Notes: a model not told the origin generated them from the sequence alone. A DNA stretch of 64,000 bases from Sutcliffiella sp. FSL R7-0096 (GCF_038595065.1 NZ_CP152003.1:4754001-4818000), one strand, 5' to 3'; shown: positions 50,077 through 59,336, counted from the stretch's first letter. Made by a program: numbers and translations.

Positions 50077-51596
50077 TCCTCTTCCCCCTTCATCACGCCA
50101 GCCATCATTAGACCTAGTTCGTTTTCGTTTGTTTCTTTTGCATTCACGATTCCGACTAATTGGCCATTATTCACAACGGCAATGCGATTTGAAACATTTA
50201 TTACTTCATCCAATTCCAAGGATACAAGTAGAACAGCTTTTCCTTTATCCCTTTGTTCCACAAGTCTTTTATGAATGTACTCGATCGAACCAACATCCAA
50301 ACCGCGAGTTGGCTGAACAGCAATCAAGAGCGTTGGATCAAGCTCGATCTCCCGGCCAATAACCGCCTTTTGCTGATTTCCGCCTGATAGAGAACGGGCA
50401 ATCGATTTCCCACCTTCTCCAGAACGAACATCAAAGCTCTTGATAATGGAATCTGCATGCTTTTTAATGGCGGAAAAATTTAGAACGCCACGTTTGGAAT
50501 ATGGTTCTTTGTGATATAGCTCTAGCACCATATTTTCTTCAATCGTGTAATCAAGGACTAGTCCATGCTTATGGCGATCTTCTGGAATATGAGCGATTCC
50601 GCTGGCGATTCTTGAGCGAACAGGCATTTTTGTTATATCTTTTCCTTCAAAAAGAATCGATCCGGAGTCTGCTTGCTTCAAACCTGTAATGCTTTCCACA
50701 ATTTCAGACTGACCGTTTCCGTCCACTCCAGCAATTCCAAGGATTTCACCTTTTTTCAGTTCCAAGGACATGTTCTTCAAAGCGATTACATCCTTGCCCT
50801 TTTTCACAGACACATTATCCATTTTTAGGACGACTTCACCTGGTGTTGCTTCTTTTTTGCTGACTTTGAAGTTTACTTCGCGTCCTACCATCATTTCAGC
50901 CATTTGTTCTTTACTTGTTTCAGCTACATTAACAGTGCCAATTGTCTTTCCTCTTCTGATAACGGTACAACGATCTGCCATCGCTTTGATTTCTTTCAGC
51001 TTATGGGTGATGATGATAATCGATTTGCCTTCTGCAATCAGGTTTTTCAGGATCTTCCCAAGTTCTATGATCTCCTGAGGAGTAAGAACCGCAGTAGGTT
51101 CGTCCAAAATCAACACGTCTGCTTGACGATACAGCATCTTCAAAATTTCCACTCGCTGTTGCATCCCAACGGAAATGTCTTCAATTTTGGCATGCGGATC
51201 TACGTTCAGTCCATACTTTTTGGACAGTTCCTCAATCCTTTTGCTGGCAGTCTTTTTGTCGAGCACATACAAATTATGCAACTCAGAACCTAGCATAATA
51301 TTTTCTGTTACCGTAAAGTTACTGACCAGTTTGAAGTGTTGGTGAACCATTCCGATTCCAAGTTTAGTCGCGACGTTAGGATTGGCAATTTTCGTTTCCT
51401 TGCCATTAATTTTTATCGATCCTCTATCCGGTTGGTACATTCCGAATAATATCGCCATCAGCGTTGATTTTCCGGCACCATTTTCCCCAAGGAGGGCGTG
51501 AATTTCCCCCTGCTTCAGACGAAGTGTAATATCATCATTGGCAACTATTCCAGTAAACTCTTTCCGGATATTGAGCATCTCCACTACATAGTCCAT
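50073..51596 (-). CDS. nupO: Nucleoside ABC transporter ATP-binding protein (NupO-type)
   Basis: The 507-residue protein has two ATPase cassettes fused, as in RbsA and NupO: the first with GENGAGKSTLMAIL, the second with a Walker A variant GVDGNGQSEIVE that should bind but not hydrolyse ATP well. The second signature is RSLSGGNQQKAVIGRE. It energises import through NupPQ. GGGAG lies before the ATG. The repeat at 51670 and a terminator separate it from the binding-protein gene upstream. Confidence 0.9.
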   Translation of the reverse strand: MDYVVEMLNIRKEFTGIVANDDITLRLKQGEIHALLGENGAGKSTLMAILFGMYQPDRGSIKINGKETKIANPNVATKLGIGMVHQHFKLVSNFTVTENIMLGSELHNLYVLDKKTASKRIEELSKKYGLNVDPHAKIEDISVGMQQRVEILKMLYRQADVLILDEPTAVLTPQEIIELGKILKNLIAEGKSIIIITHKLKEIKAMADRCTVIRRGKTIGTVNVAETSKEQMAEMMVGREVNFKVSKKEATPGEVVLKMDNVSVKKGKDVIALKNMSLELKKGEILGIAGVDGNGQSEIVESITGLKQADSGSILFEGKDITKMPVRSRIASGIAHIPEDRHKHGLVLDYTIEENMVLELYHKEPYSKRGVLNFSAIKKHADSIIKSFDVRSGEGGKSIARSLSGGNQQKAVIGREIELDPTLLIAVQPTRGLDVGSIEYIHKRLVEQRDKGKAVLLVSLELDEVINVSNRIAVVNNGQLVGIVNAKETNENELGLMMAGVMKGEEE

Positions 51597-51669
51597 AGAG
51601 CGATTCTCCCTTTTTTGTTTTTGGCTGTTTTGGCGAAGGTAATTGTTTTTGCGTTTTCCCGTTTCTTTC

Positions 51670-51786
51670 CGCTACAGCCACTTGCTTTCCTCGGGGAGGG
51701 CCGAGAGCCTCCTCGGCTTCGCCTGCGGGGTCTCCCGTTTCCCTCTTTCTCCCGCAGGAGTCAAGTGGCTTTCGCTTCAATACACT
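51670..51786. repeat. Interspersed repeat, third subtype (copy 6)
   Basis: The ends carry GCCACTTG (51677-51684) and its exact inverse CAAGTGGC (51763-51770). The interior keeps the family blocks GAGAGCCTCCTCGGCTTCGCC, read in part, and CTCCCGCAGGAGTC. It lies between nupN and nupO. Confidence 0.78.
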
Positions 51787-51869
51787 AACAGGTGATGTCA
51801 GCATCAATCTTTACCAAAACAGTTTTTTTATCCCAAGAGGACAGACAACTAACCTCTTACATAGGCATT

Positions 51870-51892
51870 AAAAAAGGCGGGACCCCCCGCCT
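51870..51892 (-). terminator. Terminator between nupN and nupO
   Basis: On the minus strand AGGCGGG pairs with CCCGCCT followed by TTTTTAATG. If it is leaky, it gives more binding protein than membrane subunits. Confidence 0.8.
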
Positions 51893-51922
51893 CTTTCTGT
51901 ATTCATATGCCAGGCATTATTA

Positions 51923-53029
51923 TTATTTGATCAGATCGCCTTGCTCAGAAGAAACTTCCACTTCACCAGATTTAATCAGTTCAAAGATCTCATTCACTTT
52001 AGAAGTTGTTTCTTCACTTAGGTTTGGATTTTCTTCAGGAAGACCAACACCGTCGTTTTTCGCATCGAACGTAAGAGTTTCTCCACCTGGGAACTTTCCA
52101 TCGATTTCTGCTTTGATCATATCAGCTGCTGCTGTGTCGATTTTTTTCATTGCAGAAGTTAAGATAACTGAATCGCCATTGTCCATCTTTCCTTCTTCGT
52201 ATTGGTCAACGTCTACTCCGACCATCCATACATCGTCTCCGCCTTCAACACGAGTTTTCGCTTCGTTGATTGCCCCAACTCCAACTCCACCCGCTGCTGC
52301 GAAAATTACATTTACTCCACGGTCGAACATTGCTGCAGCAATTTGCTGACCTGCAGCAACTGCATCAAACGTACCTTGGTATACTACGTTTTCTTCTTTA
52401 ATGCTTACATTTGTATCTAGGTTTTCATTTGCATACGCGATACCTTGTTGGAAGCCCCAGTTGAACTTTTGAACTGGAGGAATTTCCATACCACCGATGA
52501 ATCCAGCTTCGCCCTCTTTTAATTCAAGAGCTGTTGCAACACCAGCCAAGAAACCAGCTTCGTGCTCAGCAAAGAAAATGGAAACTGTGTTTTCGCCTAC
52601 TACAGGATTGAAGTCCCCGTTGTGTGGAGCTCCATCGATTAGAACGAATTTAGCATCTTCAAATTGGCTTTGTGCTTGGAATACAGCTGTTTCAAATTTG
52701 AAACCTGGAGTTACGATAAATTTGAAGTCTGCATCATACAGGTTTGTAATCTCTTGCATGTAATTTGCTTCTGTTGTACCTGCAGGCTTTAAGTATTTTT
52801 CTTTAATGCCGAACTCTTCTTTCGCTTGAATGATTCCGTTCCAAGTACCTTCGTTAAAAGATTTGTCATCAATCGTACCAGCATCCGTTACCATTCCGAC
52901 TAACATGCCAGATCCGCTGTTAGTGCCTGATGCAGATTCAGAACCGCCTTTATTGTCTGTTCCGCAACCTACTAGAAAGATCATCGTTGTTAAAACAGTG
53001 ACGATCGTTGCAATTAAACCCTTTTTCAT
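51923..53029 (-). CDS. nupN: BmpA/Med-family nucleoside-binding lipoprotein (NupN-type)
   Basis: The 368-residue product has a lipoprotein signal (lipobox LVGC, Cys22) and a Gly/Ser-rich tether. The PBP1/BmpA domain follows: VGMVTDAGTIDDKSFNEGTW, a hallmark of the family, with ADFKFIVTPGFKFETAV and NVIFAAAGGVGVGAINEA. It binds nucleosides outside the membrane for NupOPQ. GGGGGAG precedes the ATG. An ATGAACATAT motif upstream suggests DeoR control. Confidence 0.9.
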   Translation of the reverse strand: MKKGLIATIVTVLTTMIFLVGCGTDNKGGSESASGTNSGSGMLVGMVTDAGTIDDKSFNEGTWNGIIQAKEEFGIKEKYLKPAGTTEANYMQEITNLYDADFKFIVTPGFKFETAVFQAQSQFEDAKFVLIDGAPHNGDFNPVVGENTVSIFFAEHEAGFLAGVATALELKEGEAGFIGGMEIPPVQKFNWGFQQGIAYANENLDTNVSIKEENVVYQGTFDAVAAGQQIAAAMFDRGVNVIFAAAGGVGVGAINEAKTRVEGGDDVWMVGVDVDQYEEGKMDNGDSVILTSAMKKIDTAAADMIKAEIDGKFPGGETLTFDAKNDGVGLPEENPNLSEETTSKVNEIFELIKSGEVEVSSEQGDLIK

Positions 53030-53086
53030 GCCTTAACTCCCCCAAAATTATAAATTTATAGTAAATTGAAAACCCTTACTATCATT

Positions 53087-53115
53087 ACTATATTCGTAAA
53101 CTTCTAATATTTCAA
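53087..53115 (-). promoter_or_regulatory. Sigma-A promoter of nupN
   Basis: On the minus strand TTGAAA (53115-53110), 17 bases, TATAGT (53092-53087), about 58 bases before the start codon. Confidence 0.65.
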
Positions 53116-53131
53116 TATATGTTTTTCAAAG

Positions 53132-53147
53132 ATGAACATATTTTCAT
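53132..53147. promoter_or_regulatory. DeoR operator candidate upstream of nupN
   Basis: ATGAACATATTTTCAT lies about 17 bases upstream of the -35 box. Its first ten bases equal those of the deoR operator candidate at 47561. As I recall, B. subtilis DeoR binds a TGAACA...TTTCA palindrome centred near -50. Confidence 0.5.
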
Positions 53148-53233
53148 GAATAAAATTACCTAGTTAAAATAATTGTCGAAAACTTGTAGATAAATACTGG
53201 GTTTCTAGTATTTACATTGGTAGAAATTACATA

Positions 53234-53258
53234 AAAGGGGTCTGACCCGCTCCCCTTT
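53234..53258. repeat. GGGGTCTGACCC-type hairpin
   Basis: AAAGGGG (53234-53240) pairs with CCCCTTT (53252-53258), around TCTGACCCGCT. The same block occurs in the terminator at 62401-62456. The rest of the gap 53148-53422 shows no gene. Confidence 0.55.
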
Positions 53259-53422
53259 AAAGCACTAAAGCAACACCTTAAAACCTCCACGCTCCGACTA
53301 GTTCCCGCACCATTTGTATGCGGTCCTTTGTTTATTGTATGATAAGGTACATATATAGAAATATTCCTCTCCTCTTCCTATATAAGAGGGGTTCATTTTT
53401 TCATATAAGGACGTGTATTAGT

Positions 53423-54130
53423 ATGAGGATAAATAAATTTATTAGTGACTCTGGTGTTGCCTCAAGGCGCGGAGCCGATAAACTGATTGAGGAAGGTAGA
53501 GTTAAAATCAACGGTAAGGTCGCAAAGATCGGTGGACAAGTTAACCCCGGTGACGAGGTATTGGTCAATGGACAACTCATTCGGATTGCCAGGGATAATG
53601 TCTACATCGCCTTGAACAAGCCAATAGGCATCACCTCCACGACCGAAAAGCATGTGAAGGGTAATATCATCGACCTTGTGAACCATCCTCTACGCCTTTC
53701 CCATATCGGACGCTTGGACAAAGAATCGGAAGGTCTGATCCTACTGACCAATGACGGAGATATCATCAATGAGATTTTGCGGCCAGAACACAAGCACGAG
53801 AAAGAATATATTGTGTCTGTCGATAAACCGATCACCCCGGACTTTGTGAAGCAGATGTCCGAAGGTGTCAAAATACTGGGAACCAAAACCCTCCCATGCG
53901 AAGTGGAGCAGCTGTCGAAGTTTGATTTTAAAATCATCCTGACGCAAGGGTTGAACCGTCAGATCCGTCGCATGTGCGCAGAGCTCGGCTATGAGGTGCT
54001 TCGCCTTCAGCGGACCCGGATCATGAATATCGAGCTTGGTAACTTGCCGATGGGTCAATGGCGCGACCTTAGTAAGAAAGAAAAACGGCAGCTGTTTGCA
54101 GAATTGAATTATGAACCAAAAGAATGGTAA
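53423..54130 (+). CDS. rluF: 23S rRNA pseudouridine synthase (RluF-like)
   Basis: The 235-residue protein has an S4 RNA-binding domain at the start (MRINKFISDSGVASRRGADK) and the RsuA-type catalytic domain, with the nucleophilic aspartate in GRLDKESEGLILLTNDGD. The C-terminal LTQGLNRQIRRMCAELGYEV and RIMNIELGNL favour RluF over RsuA or RluB. It makes a pseudouridine in 23S rRNA. The ATG at 53423 is chosen because the S4 domain starts there; the frame is open upstream to 53318. Confidence 0.85.
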   Translation: MRINKFISDSGVASRRGADKLIEEGRVKINGKVAKIGGQVNPGDEVLVNGQLIRIARDNVYIALNKPIGITSTTEKHVKGNIIDLVNHPLRLSHIGRLDKESEGLILLTNDGDIINEILRPEHKHEKEYIVSVDKPITPDFVKQMSEGVKILGTKTLPCEVEQLSKFDFKIILTQGLNRQIRRMCAELGYEVLRLQRTRIMNIELGNLPMGQWRDLSKKEKRQLFAELNYEPKEW

Positions 54131-54133
54131 ACA

Positions 54134-54180
54134 AAACGCCTGTCCCCATCCATTAATCCGTTGGGGGACGGGCGTTTTTT
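54134..54180 (+). terminator. Terminator of the rluF gene
   Basis: AACGCCTGTCCCC pairs with GGGGACGGGCGTT and is followed by TTTTTC. Confidence 0.88.
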
Positions 54181-54184
54181 CATA

Positions 54185-54212
54185 TTGTATTTTGAAACCA
54201 TTCCTGTATAAT
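54185..54212 (+). promoter_or_regulatory. Sigma-A promoter of the pot operon
   Basis: TTGTAT, 16 bases, TATAAT, about 160 bases before potA. The leader contains a decayed end of the interspersed repeat near 54300-54320 (CGCTCCAACCACCAGCTAG). Confidence 0.6.
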
Positions 54213-54371
54213 TGTTCCGAATCACGAATTAATATACTTGAAGATACATATGGGGTTCTGTTAATCACCTTTGTTGGTTCACGCGTCGGGTTATACCTTT
54301 CGCTCCAACCACCAGCTAGATGCCACATTACAGCAATTAATAAATAGAAGCATATATATAGGGAGGTTGCT

Positions 54372-55484
54372 ATGACTACCGCAATTATTCAGTTTAAAGA
54401 TGTTCGCAAGCAGTTCGATAACGATCCTGCTGTGCTTAATGATGTCAGCTTTGAAATTGAACGGGGAAAGTTCTATACCCTGCTTGGTCCTTCCGGTTGC
54501 GGAAAGACTACGATTCTTCGTCTAATTGCCGGATTTACGGAAGCGTCTGCTGGGGACATTTATTTTAACGGCAATAAGATGAACGATGTACCGGCCAACA
54601 AACGTCAGGTAAATACCGTCTTTCAGGACTACGCTCTTTTCCCTCACCTGAATGTGTTTGAAAATGTAGCATTCGGACTGAAGATTAAAAAGATGAAAAA
54701 GGCTGATATTGAAAAAAAGGTGACCGAAGCGCTAAACTTTGTAAATCTCGAAGGCTTCGAATCTCGTGAAATCCGGGAAATGTCCGGTGGTCAGCGCCAG
54801 CGTGTAGCGATTGCTCGTGCCATCGTAAATGAGCCAGAAGTAATCCTACTGGATGAACCACTATCCGCCCTAGACCTAAAACTCCGTACAGAAATGCAGT
54901 ACGAATTAAGGGAGCTTCAGCAACGCCTGGGCATTACCTTCGTTTTTGTCACCCATGACCAGGAAGAAGCACTTGCAATGTCAGATGAGATCTTCGTTTT
55001 GAATGAAGGGAGAATCATTCAAAGTGGGACGCCGACAGATATTTATGACGAGCCGATCAACCGCTTTGTCGCCGACTTTATTGGAGAATCCAATATTGTT
55101 AAAGGTCGGATGATCAAGGATTTCCTTGTGGAGTTTGCCGGCAAGAAGTTTGAATGTGTGGACAAGGGGCTGAAAAACGACGAAAAGGTGGACATTGTCA
55201 TCCGGCCTGAGGATTTGGCCATCACCACGCCAGCAGAAGGCAAGCTGCAGGTACGGGTGGACTCCCAACTGTTCAGGGGCGTTCATTATGAGATAAGCAG
55301 CTATGACCAAGAAGGCAACGAGTGGCTTGTTCACTCTACCAAGAAAGCTACAGTCGGGGATCAGATCGGCTTATTCTTTGATCCCGAGGCTATCCATGTT
55401 ATGCGCCTTGGGGAATCGGAAGAAGATTTTGATAGACGACTAGAAGGCTATTCCCTTGCAAGCGGAGAGAACCATGGGAAATAG
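54372..55484 (+). CDS. potA: Spermidine/putrescine ABC transporter ATPase
   Basis: The 370-residue ATPase has Walker [10 protein letters not shown], signature [15 protein letters not shown] and a C-terminal TOBE regulatory domain (about residues 280-350). The order ATPase, two permeases, binding protein is that of potABCD. It energises polyamine import. GGGAGG precedes the ATG. The downstream potB start lies inside its last codons. Confidence 0.92.
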   Translation: MTTAIIQFKDVRKQFDNDPAVLNDVSFEIERGKFYTLLGPSGCGKTTILRLIAGFTEASAGDIYFNGNKMNDVPANKRQVNTVFQDYALFPHLNVFENVAFGLKIKKMKKADIEKKVTEALNFVNLEGFESREIREMSGGQRQRVAIARAIVNEPEVILLDEPLSALDLKLRTEMQYELRELQQRLGITFVFVTHDQEEALAMSDEIFVLNEGRIIQSGTPTDIYDEPINRFVADFIGESNIVKGRMIKDFLVEFAGKKFECVDKGLKNDEKVDIVIRPEDLAITTPAEGKLQVRVDSQLFRGVHYEISSYDQEGNEWLVHSTKKATVGDQIGLFFDPEAIHVMRLGESEEDFDRRLEGYSLASGENHGK

Positions 55485-56277
55485 ACTGACGAAAAACCTG
55501 TATTTCATCCCTTATGCGCTTTGGATTGCACTGTTTGTCATAGCGCCGATCATACTTGTTCTCTATTATTCTTTTTTTAATATAGAGGGCAATCTATCAC
55601 TAGAAAACTATCAAAAATTCTTCACGCCTGTTTATTTAAAAATGACGTTGAGTTCGTTTTGGTATGCGTTTCTGATCACGGCCATTACCCTGTTGGTTGC
55701 TTATCCGACAGCATTATTGTTAACACGGACGCGTCATAAGTACTTATGGCTTTTGTTGCTTATTGTTCCTTCCTGGATCAATTTGCTCCTGAAAGCTTAT
55801 GCCTTCCTAGGTATCTTCGGTACTTATGGGATGGCAAACAGCTTGTTAGAAGTAATCGGAATCGGTTCCACACAAATATTGTTCACAGACTTTAGTTTTG
55901 TGTTCGTTTCGGTCTATATTTTTATTCCGTTTATGATCTTACCAATTTTCAACGCATTGAATGAGTTGAATCCGACATTGATCGATGCGGCAAATGACCT
56001 TGGTGCCTCCCGTTTTACGACATTTTGGAGGGTTACCTTACCACTAACGATGGATGGGGTGAAGGTCGGATGTCAGATTGTCTTCATTCCGGCTCTCTCC
56101 CTGTTCATGCTTACAAGACTAATAGCCGGAAACCGGGTCATCACGCTTGGAACGGCAATTGAACAGCATTTCCTTGTCACCCAAGACTGGGGGATGGGTT
56201 CGACCATTGCAGTATTTTTGATCATCATCATGTTCCTTTTCATGAAAATGACAAGCAGCAGAAAGCGAGGAATTTAA
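55474..56277 (+). CDS. potB: Polyamine ABC transporter permease
   Basis: The 267-residue permease has six spans and the EAA loop [22 protein letters not shown], cited in part. It forms the membrane channel with PotC. The ATG at 55474 is preferred over a CTG-like upstream frame because GCGGAGAG lies ahead; it overlaps potA by 11 bases, indicating coupling. Confidence 0.9.
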   Translation: MGNRLTKNLYFIPYALWIALFVIAPIILVLYYSFFNIEGNLSLENYQKFFTPVYLKMTLSSFWYAFLITAITLLVAYPTALLLTRTRHKYLWLLLLIVPSWINLLLKAYAFLGIFGTYGMANSLLEVIGIGSTQILFTDFSFVFVSVYIFIPFMILPIFNALNELNPTLIDAANDLGASRFTTFWRVTLPLTMDGVKVGCQIVFIPALSLFMLTRLIAGNRVITLGTAIEQHFLVTQDWGMGSTIAVFLIIIMFLFMKMTSSRKRGI

Positions 56278-56278
56278 C

Positions 56279-57085
56279 ATGGGTAATAGAAAAACATCTC
56301 CGTTATCGGCGTTATTTCTCGTCTTGATTTTCGCGATTCTTTATCTACCTATTTTCTTCCTCGTGTTTTACTCGTTTAACAGCGGGGGAACGATGTATGA
56401 CTTTGAAAGCTTCACATTGGAGTGGTATAGGGAGCTGTTCGCTGATACGCGACTGTTGATCATCGTACTGAACACACTACTCGTCGCCCTGATTTCAGCG
56501 TTGATTTCAACCATTATCGGCGTGATGGGCGCAATCGCTATCTATTCGTTTAAAAATAGAAGAACGAAGAGTACATTATTATCTTTGAATAATGTTTTAA
56601 TCGTAAGTCCTGATGTTATTATCGGTGCTTCCTTCCTAATTCTGTTCACCATGGCTGGGATCAAGCTTGGGATGTATTCGGTTCTTCTTTCCCATATTGC
56701 TTTTTGTGTACCGATTGTCGTATTAATGGTATTGCCAAAGCTCTTGGAAATGAGCCCAACCTTGATTGATGCGGCACATGATCTTGGAGCAAGCCGCTGG
56801 GATGTGATGAGAAAGGTCGTCCTGCCATATATCACACCTGGAATATTTGCTGGCTTCTTTATGGCACTGACCTATTCCCTTGACGATTTTGCCGTCACAT
56901 TCTTTGTAACAGGGAACGGATTCACAACGCTTTCAGTTGAAATCTATTCTCTTGCGCGTCGTGGAATTGCCTTGAACATCAATGCACTTTCCACCCTGCT
57001 GTTCCTGTTCACCATCGTGCTTGTGATTGTGTATTACTTCATGACCGTGCGCAATAAGCCAACTAGAATGGGGGTTAGACGATGA
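56279..57085 (+). CDS. potC: Polyamine ABC transporter permease
   Basis: The 268-residue permease has six spans and the EAA loop LIDAAHDLGASRWDVMRKV. It starts two bases after potB and overlaps potD by four bases. With PotB it makes the transport channel. Confidence 0.9.
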   Translation: MGNRKTSPLSALFLVLIFAILYLPIFFLVFYSFNSGGTMYDFESFTLEWYRELFADTRLLIIVLNTLLVALISALISTIIGVMGAIAIYSFKNRRTKSTLLSLNNVLIVSPDVIIGASFLILFTMAGIKLGMYSVLLSHIAFCVPIVVLMVLPKLLEMSPTLIDAAHDLGASRWDVMRKVVLPYITPGIFAGFFMALTYSLDDFAVTFFVTGNGFTTLSVEIYSLARRGIALNINALSTLLFLFTIVLVIVYYFMTVRNKPTRMGVRR

Positions 57086-58155
57086 AAAAGCTAGTCCAAT
57101 TCTTTCTTGCTGTTGTTGTGGCGTCAACTGTACTTTGGTACACGATCACCGAGTTGAACTCCTCTCAGGGGTACTCCGGCGGTAACACGCTGACCATCTA
57201 TAACTGGGGTGACTATATCAATATGGATGTAGTCAGGCAGTTTGAAGAGGAAACCGGTGTGAAAGTCATTTACGAGACTTTCGATTCTAACGAAGCAATG
57301 AAAACGAAAATAGAACAAGGCGGAACCACCTATGATATCGCGGTTCCCTCTGAATATATGATTGATAAAATGATACAGGAGGAATTGCTTATCCCTCTGG
57401 ATCATTCCAAGCTCCCAAACCTTGGGAACATCGATGAGCGGTTCATGGATCTTCCCTTTGATCGGGAAAATAAATACTCTGTGCCTTACTTCTGGGGGAC
57501 GGTTGGGATTGTCTACAACCCTTCCATGCTTGGAGGAAAAGAGATTACAAGCTGGAACGACCTTTGGGATGAGGATCTAAGAAATGAGATCCTCCTGATC
57601 GACGGTGCCCGCGAAGTAATGGGGATGGGCCTTAACAGTTTAGGCTACTCCTTGAACAATACAAATAAAGAGCACCTGCTTGAGGCAAAAAGAAAGCTCG
57701 ATACGCTCACACCCAACATCAAAGCCATTGTTGGGGACGAGAGCAGGATGCTGATCGAGAACGAGGAAGCTGCGATCGGACTTGTCTGGTCCGGGGTTGC
57801 TGCGGAATTGATGTGGGAGAACGAGGACCTTGAATATGTCGTACCGATCGAAGGGTCTAACCTTTGGTTTGATAATATGGTCATCCCGAAAACGGCTAAG
57901 AATGTGGAAGCTGCCCACCAGTTCATCAATTTTATCCTTGATGCGGAGGTTGCAGCGGAAAACACCGATTATGTGAGCTATTCTACACCAAACAAAGCGG
58001 CATTGCCGTTGCTTGATGAGGAACTGACAGGTGACGAGCGCTTCTATCCGCCACCAGAGCTGACAGAAAAGCTTGAGGTATATGAGAATCTTGGTAAAAG
58101 AAATTTAGCTTATTATAATGAGCTGTTTTTAGAATTTAAGATGCATAGTAAATAG
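57082..58155 (+). CDS. potD: Polyamine-binding protein
   Basis: The 357-residue protein begins with a hydrophobic segment (residues 4-22) and then the PotD core LTIYNWGDYINMDVVRQFEE, with polyamine-site marks NWGDY and YDIAVPSEYMI. No lipobox cysteine is present after the hydrophobic segment (LWYTITELNSS), so it may be held by an uncleaved N-terminal helix instead of lipid. It delivers spermidine or putrescine to PotBC. Confidence 0.9.
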   Translation: MKKLVQFFLAVVVASTVLWYTITELNSSQGYSGGNTLTIYNWGDYINMDVVRQFEEETGVKVIYETFDSNEAMKTKIEQGGTTYDIAVPSEYMIDKMIQEELLIPLDHSKLPNLGNIDERFMDLPFDRENKYSVPYFWGTVGIVYNPSMLGGKEITSWNDLWDEDLRNEILLIDGAREVMGMGLNSLGYSLNNTNKEHLLEAKRKLDTLTPNIKAIVGDESRMLIENEEAAIGLVWSGVAAELMWENEDLEYVVPIEGSNLWFDNMVIPKTAKNVEAAHQFINFILDAEVAAENTDYVSYSTPNKAALPLLDEELTGDERFYPPPELTEKLEVYENLGKRNLAYYNELFLEFKMHSK

Positions 58156-58162
58156 TATAGTA

Positions 58163-58191
58163 GGAAAGGGACCATGCCCTTTCCTCTTTTT
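58163..58191 (+). terminator. Terminator of the pot operon
   Basis: GGAAAGGG (58163-58170) pairs with CCCTTTCC (58177-58184), then TCTTTTT. The next 200 bases up to the Fur-controlled promoter show no gene. Confidence 0.88.
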
Positions 58192-58393
58192 ATGCTTCTT
58201 CCAACCTGCATAGCTGTTGGAATCTCGAGTTGAAGGGTAAACCATCCCATACAACCTTGCTAATAGCTTCCCTCTGCTTCACTTCCGGCTCCTCGAGCAA
58301 CAACCAAAAATTTTCCGTGGGTAGCTTTCCTAATCCGTGCTTTTCGAATAAGTGAAACAGTCTCCATTATTGATATTATTTCTCAATTAGTCA

Positions 58394-58422
58394 TTGACAA
58401 CCCCTATTAATAGTCTTATAGT
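58394..58422 (+). promoter_or_regulatory. Sigma-A promoter of the siderophore transporter
   Basis: TTGACA, 17 bases, TATAGT. The Fur box follows within 20 bases. Confidence 0.75.
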
Positions 58423-58439
58423 AATAATTGTTACGACAT

Positions 58440-58454
58440 TGATAATCATTATCA
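58440..58454. promoter_or_regulatory. Fur box
   Basis: TGATAATCATTATCA matches the 7-1-7 Bacillus Fur consensus (TGATAATNATTATCA) at every position. It overlaps the likely transcription start, so iron should repress this operon. Confidence 0.92.
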
Positions 58455-58490
58455 CTAGTGTAAACTTACTATAAATTGGGGGTTACATAA

Positions 58491-59336
58491 ATGGTTCGCC
58501 TACATACAAAGGATTTGAACATTGGCTATGGTGAACGCTTGATAATAAAGAATTTATCGATCGAAATACCGGATAAGCAGATTACGACCATCATTGGATC
58601 CAATGGCTGCGGAAAATCCACCCTTTTAAAGGCTATCACCAGAATTATCGCCCACCAATCTGGCGCTATCCTACTGGATGGACAAGAGATTGCCAGAGAA
58701 AATACTAAATCACTTGCAAAAAAGATGGCCATTCTCCCCCAAACCCCTGAAAGTGTAAGCGGATTAACAGTTGGGGAGCTTGTCTCCTATGGCCGTTTTC
58801 CCTATCAAAAAGGATTTGGACGTTTGACCAAAAAGGATTATGAGGTCATGGACTGGGCACTTGAGGTAACGGGAACAACCGAATTTAAATACCGTCCGGT
58901 TGACGCGCTATCCGGCGGGCAACGCCAACGCGTCTGGATTGCCATGGCTCTTGCCCAGGAAACAGAAATCATTTTCCTTGATGAACCTACCACCTATCTG
59001 GACATGGCCCACCAATTGGAAGTCCTGGAACTTTTACAAAAGCTAAATAGAGAACAGGAACGCACCATTATCATGGTCCTCCATGATTTGAACCAGGCTG
59101 CCAGATTTGCCGATTACTTAATCGCCTTAAAGGATGGGAACATCATCAAGTCGGGGAATTGCGAAGAAGTAATTACACCGGATGTATTAAGACAAGTCTT
59201 TCAAATCGACGCCGAAATCGACCGAGATCCTAGAACAAATAAACCTATGTGCTTAACCTACAACTTACTTAAAGGAGACAACCACGATGAAAAAATTAAT
59301 GATTCCCTTCGTATTCCTGCTATTGCTGGCCGTTAG
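58491..59336 (+). CDS. Siderophore ABC transporter ATPase (FecE/FhuC type)
   Basis: The 281-residue ATPase has Walker A GSNGCGKSTLLKAI, signature [16 protein letters not shown] and the family start LNIGYGERLIIKNLSIEIP. It energises uptake of an iron-siderophore complex. Uncommonly, the ATPase gene comes first, and its end overlaps the binding-protein gene by 50 bases in another frame, which suggests strong translational coupling. Confidence 0.88.
   Translation: MVRLHTKDLNIGYGERLIIKNLSIEIPDKQITTIIGSNGCGKSTLLKAITRIIAHQSGAILLDGQEIARENTKSLAKKMAILPQTPESVSGLTVGELVSYGRFPYQKGFGRLTKKDYEVMDWALEVTGTTEFKYRPVDALSGGQRQRVWIAMALAQETEIIFLDEPTTYLDMAHQLEVLELLQKLNREQERTIIMVLHDLNQAARFADYLIALKDGNIIKSGNCEEVITPDVLRQVFQIDAEIDRDPRTNKPMCLTYNLLKGDNHDEKINDSLRIPAIAGR

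Noticed and set aside
53040-53230. Purine riboswitch in the nupN leader
   Set aside because: The conserved three-way junction words are not found; the region is simply AT-rich with a promoter and an operator-like motif.
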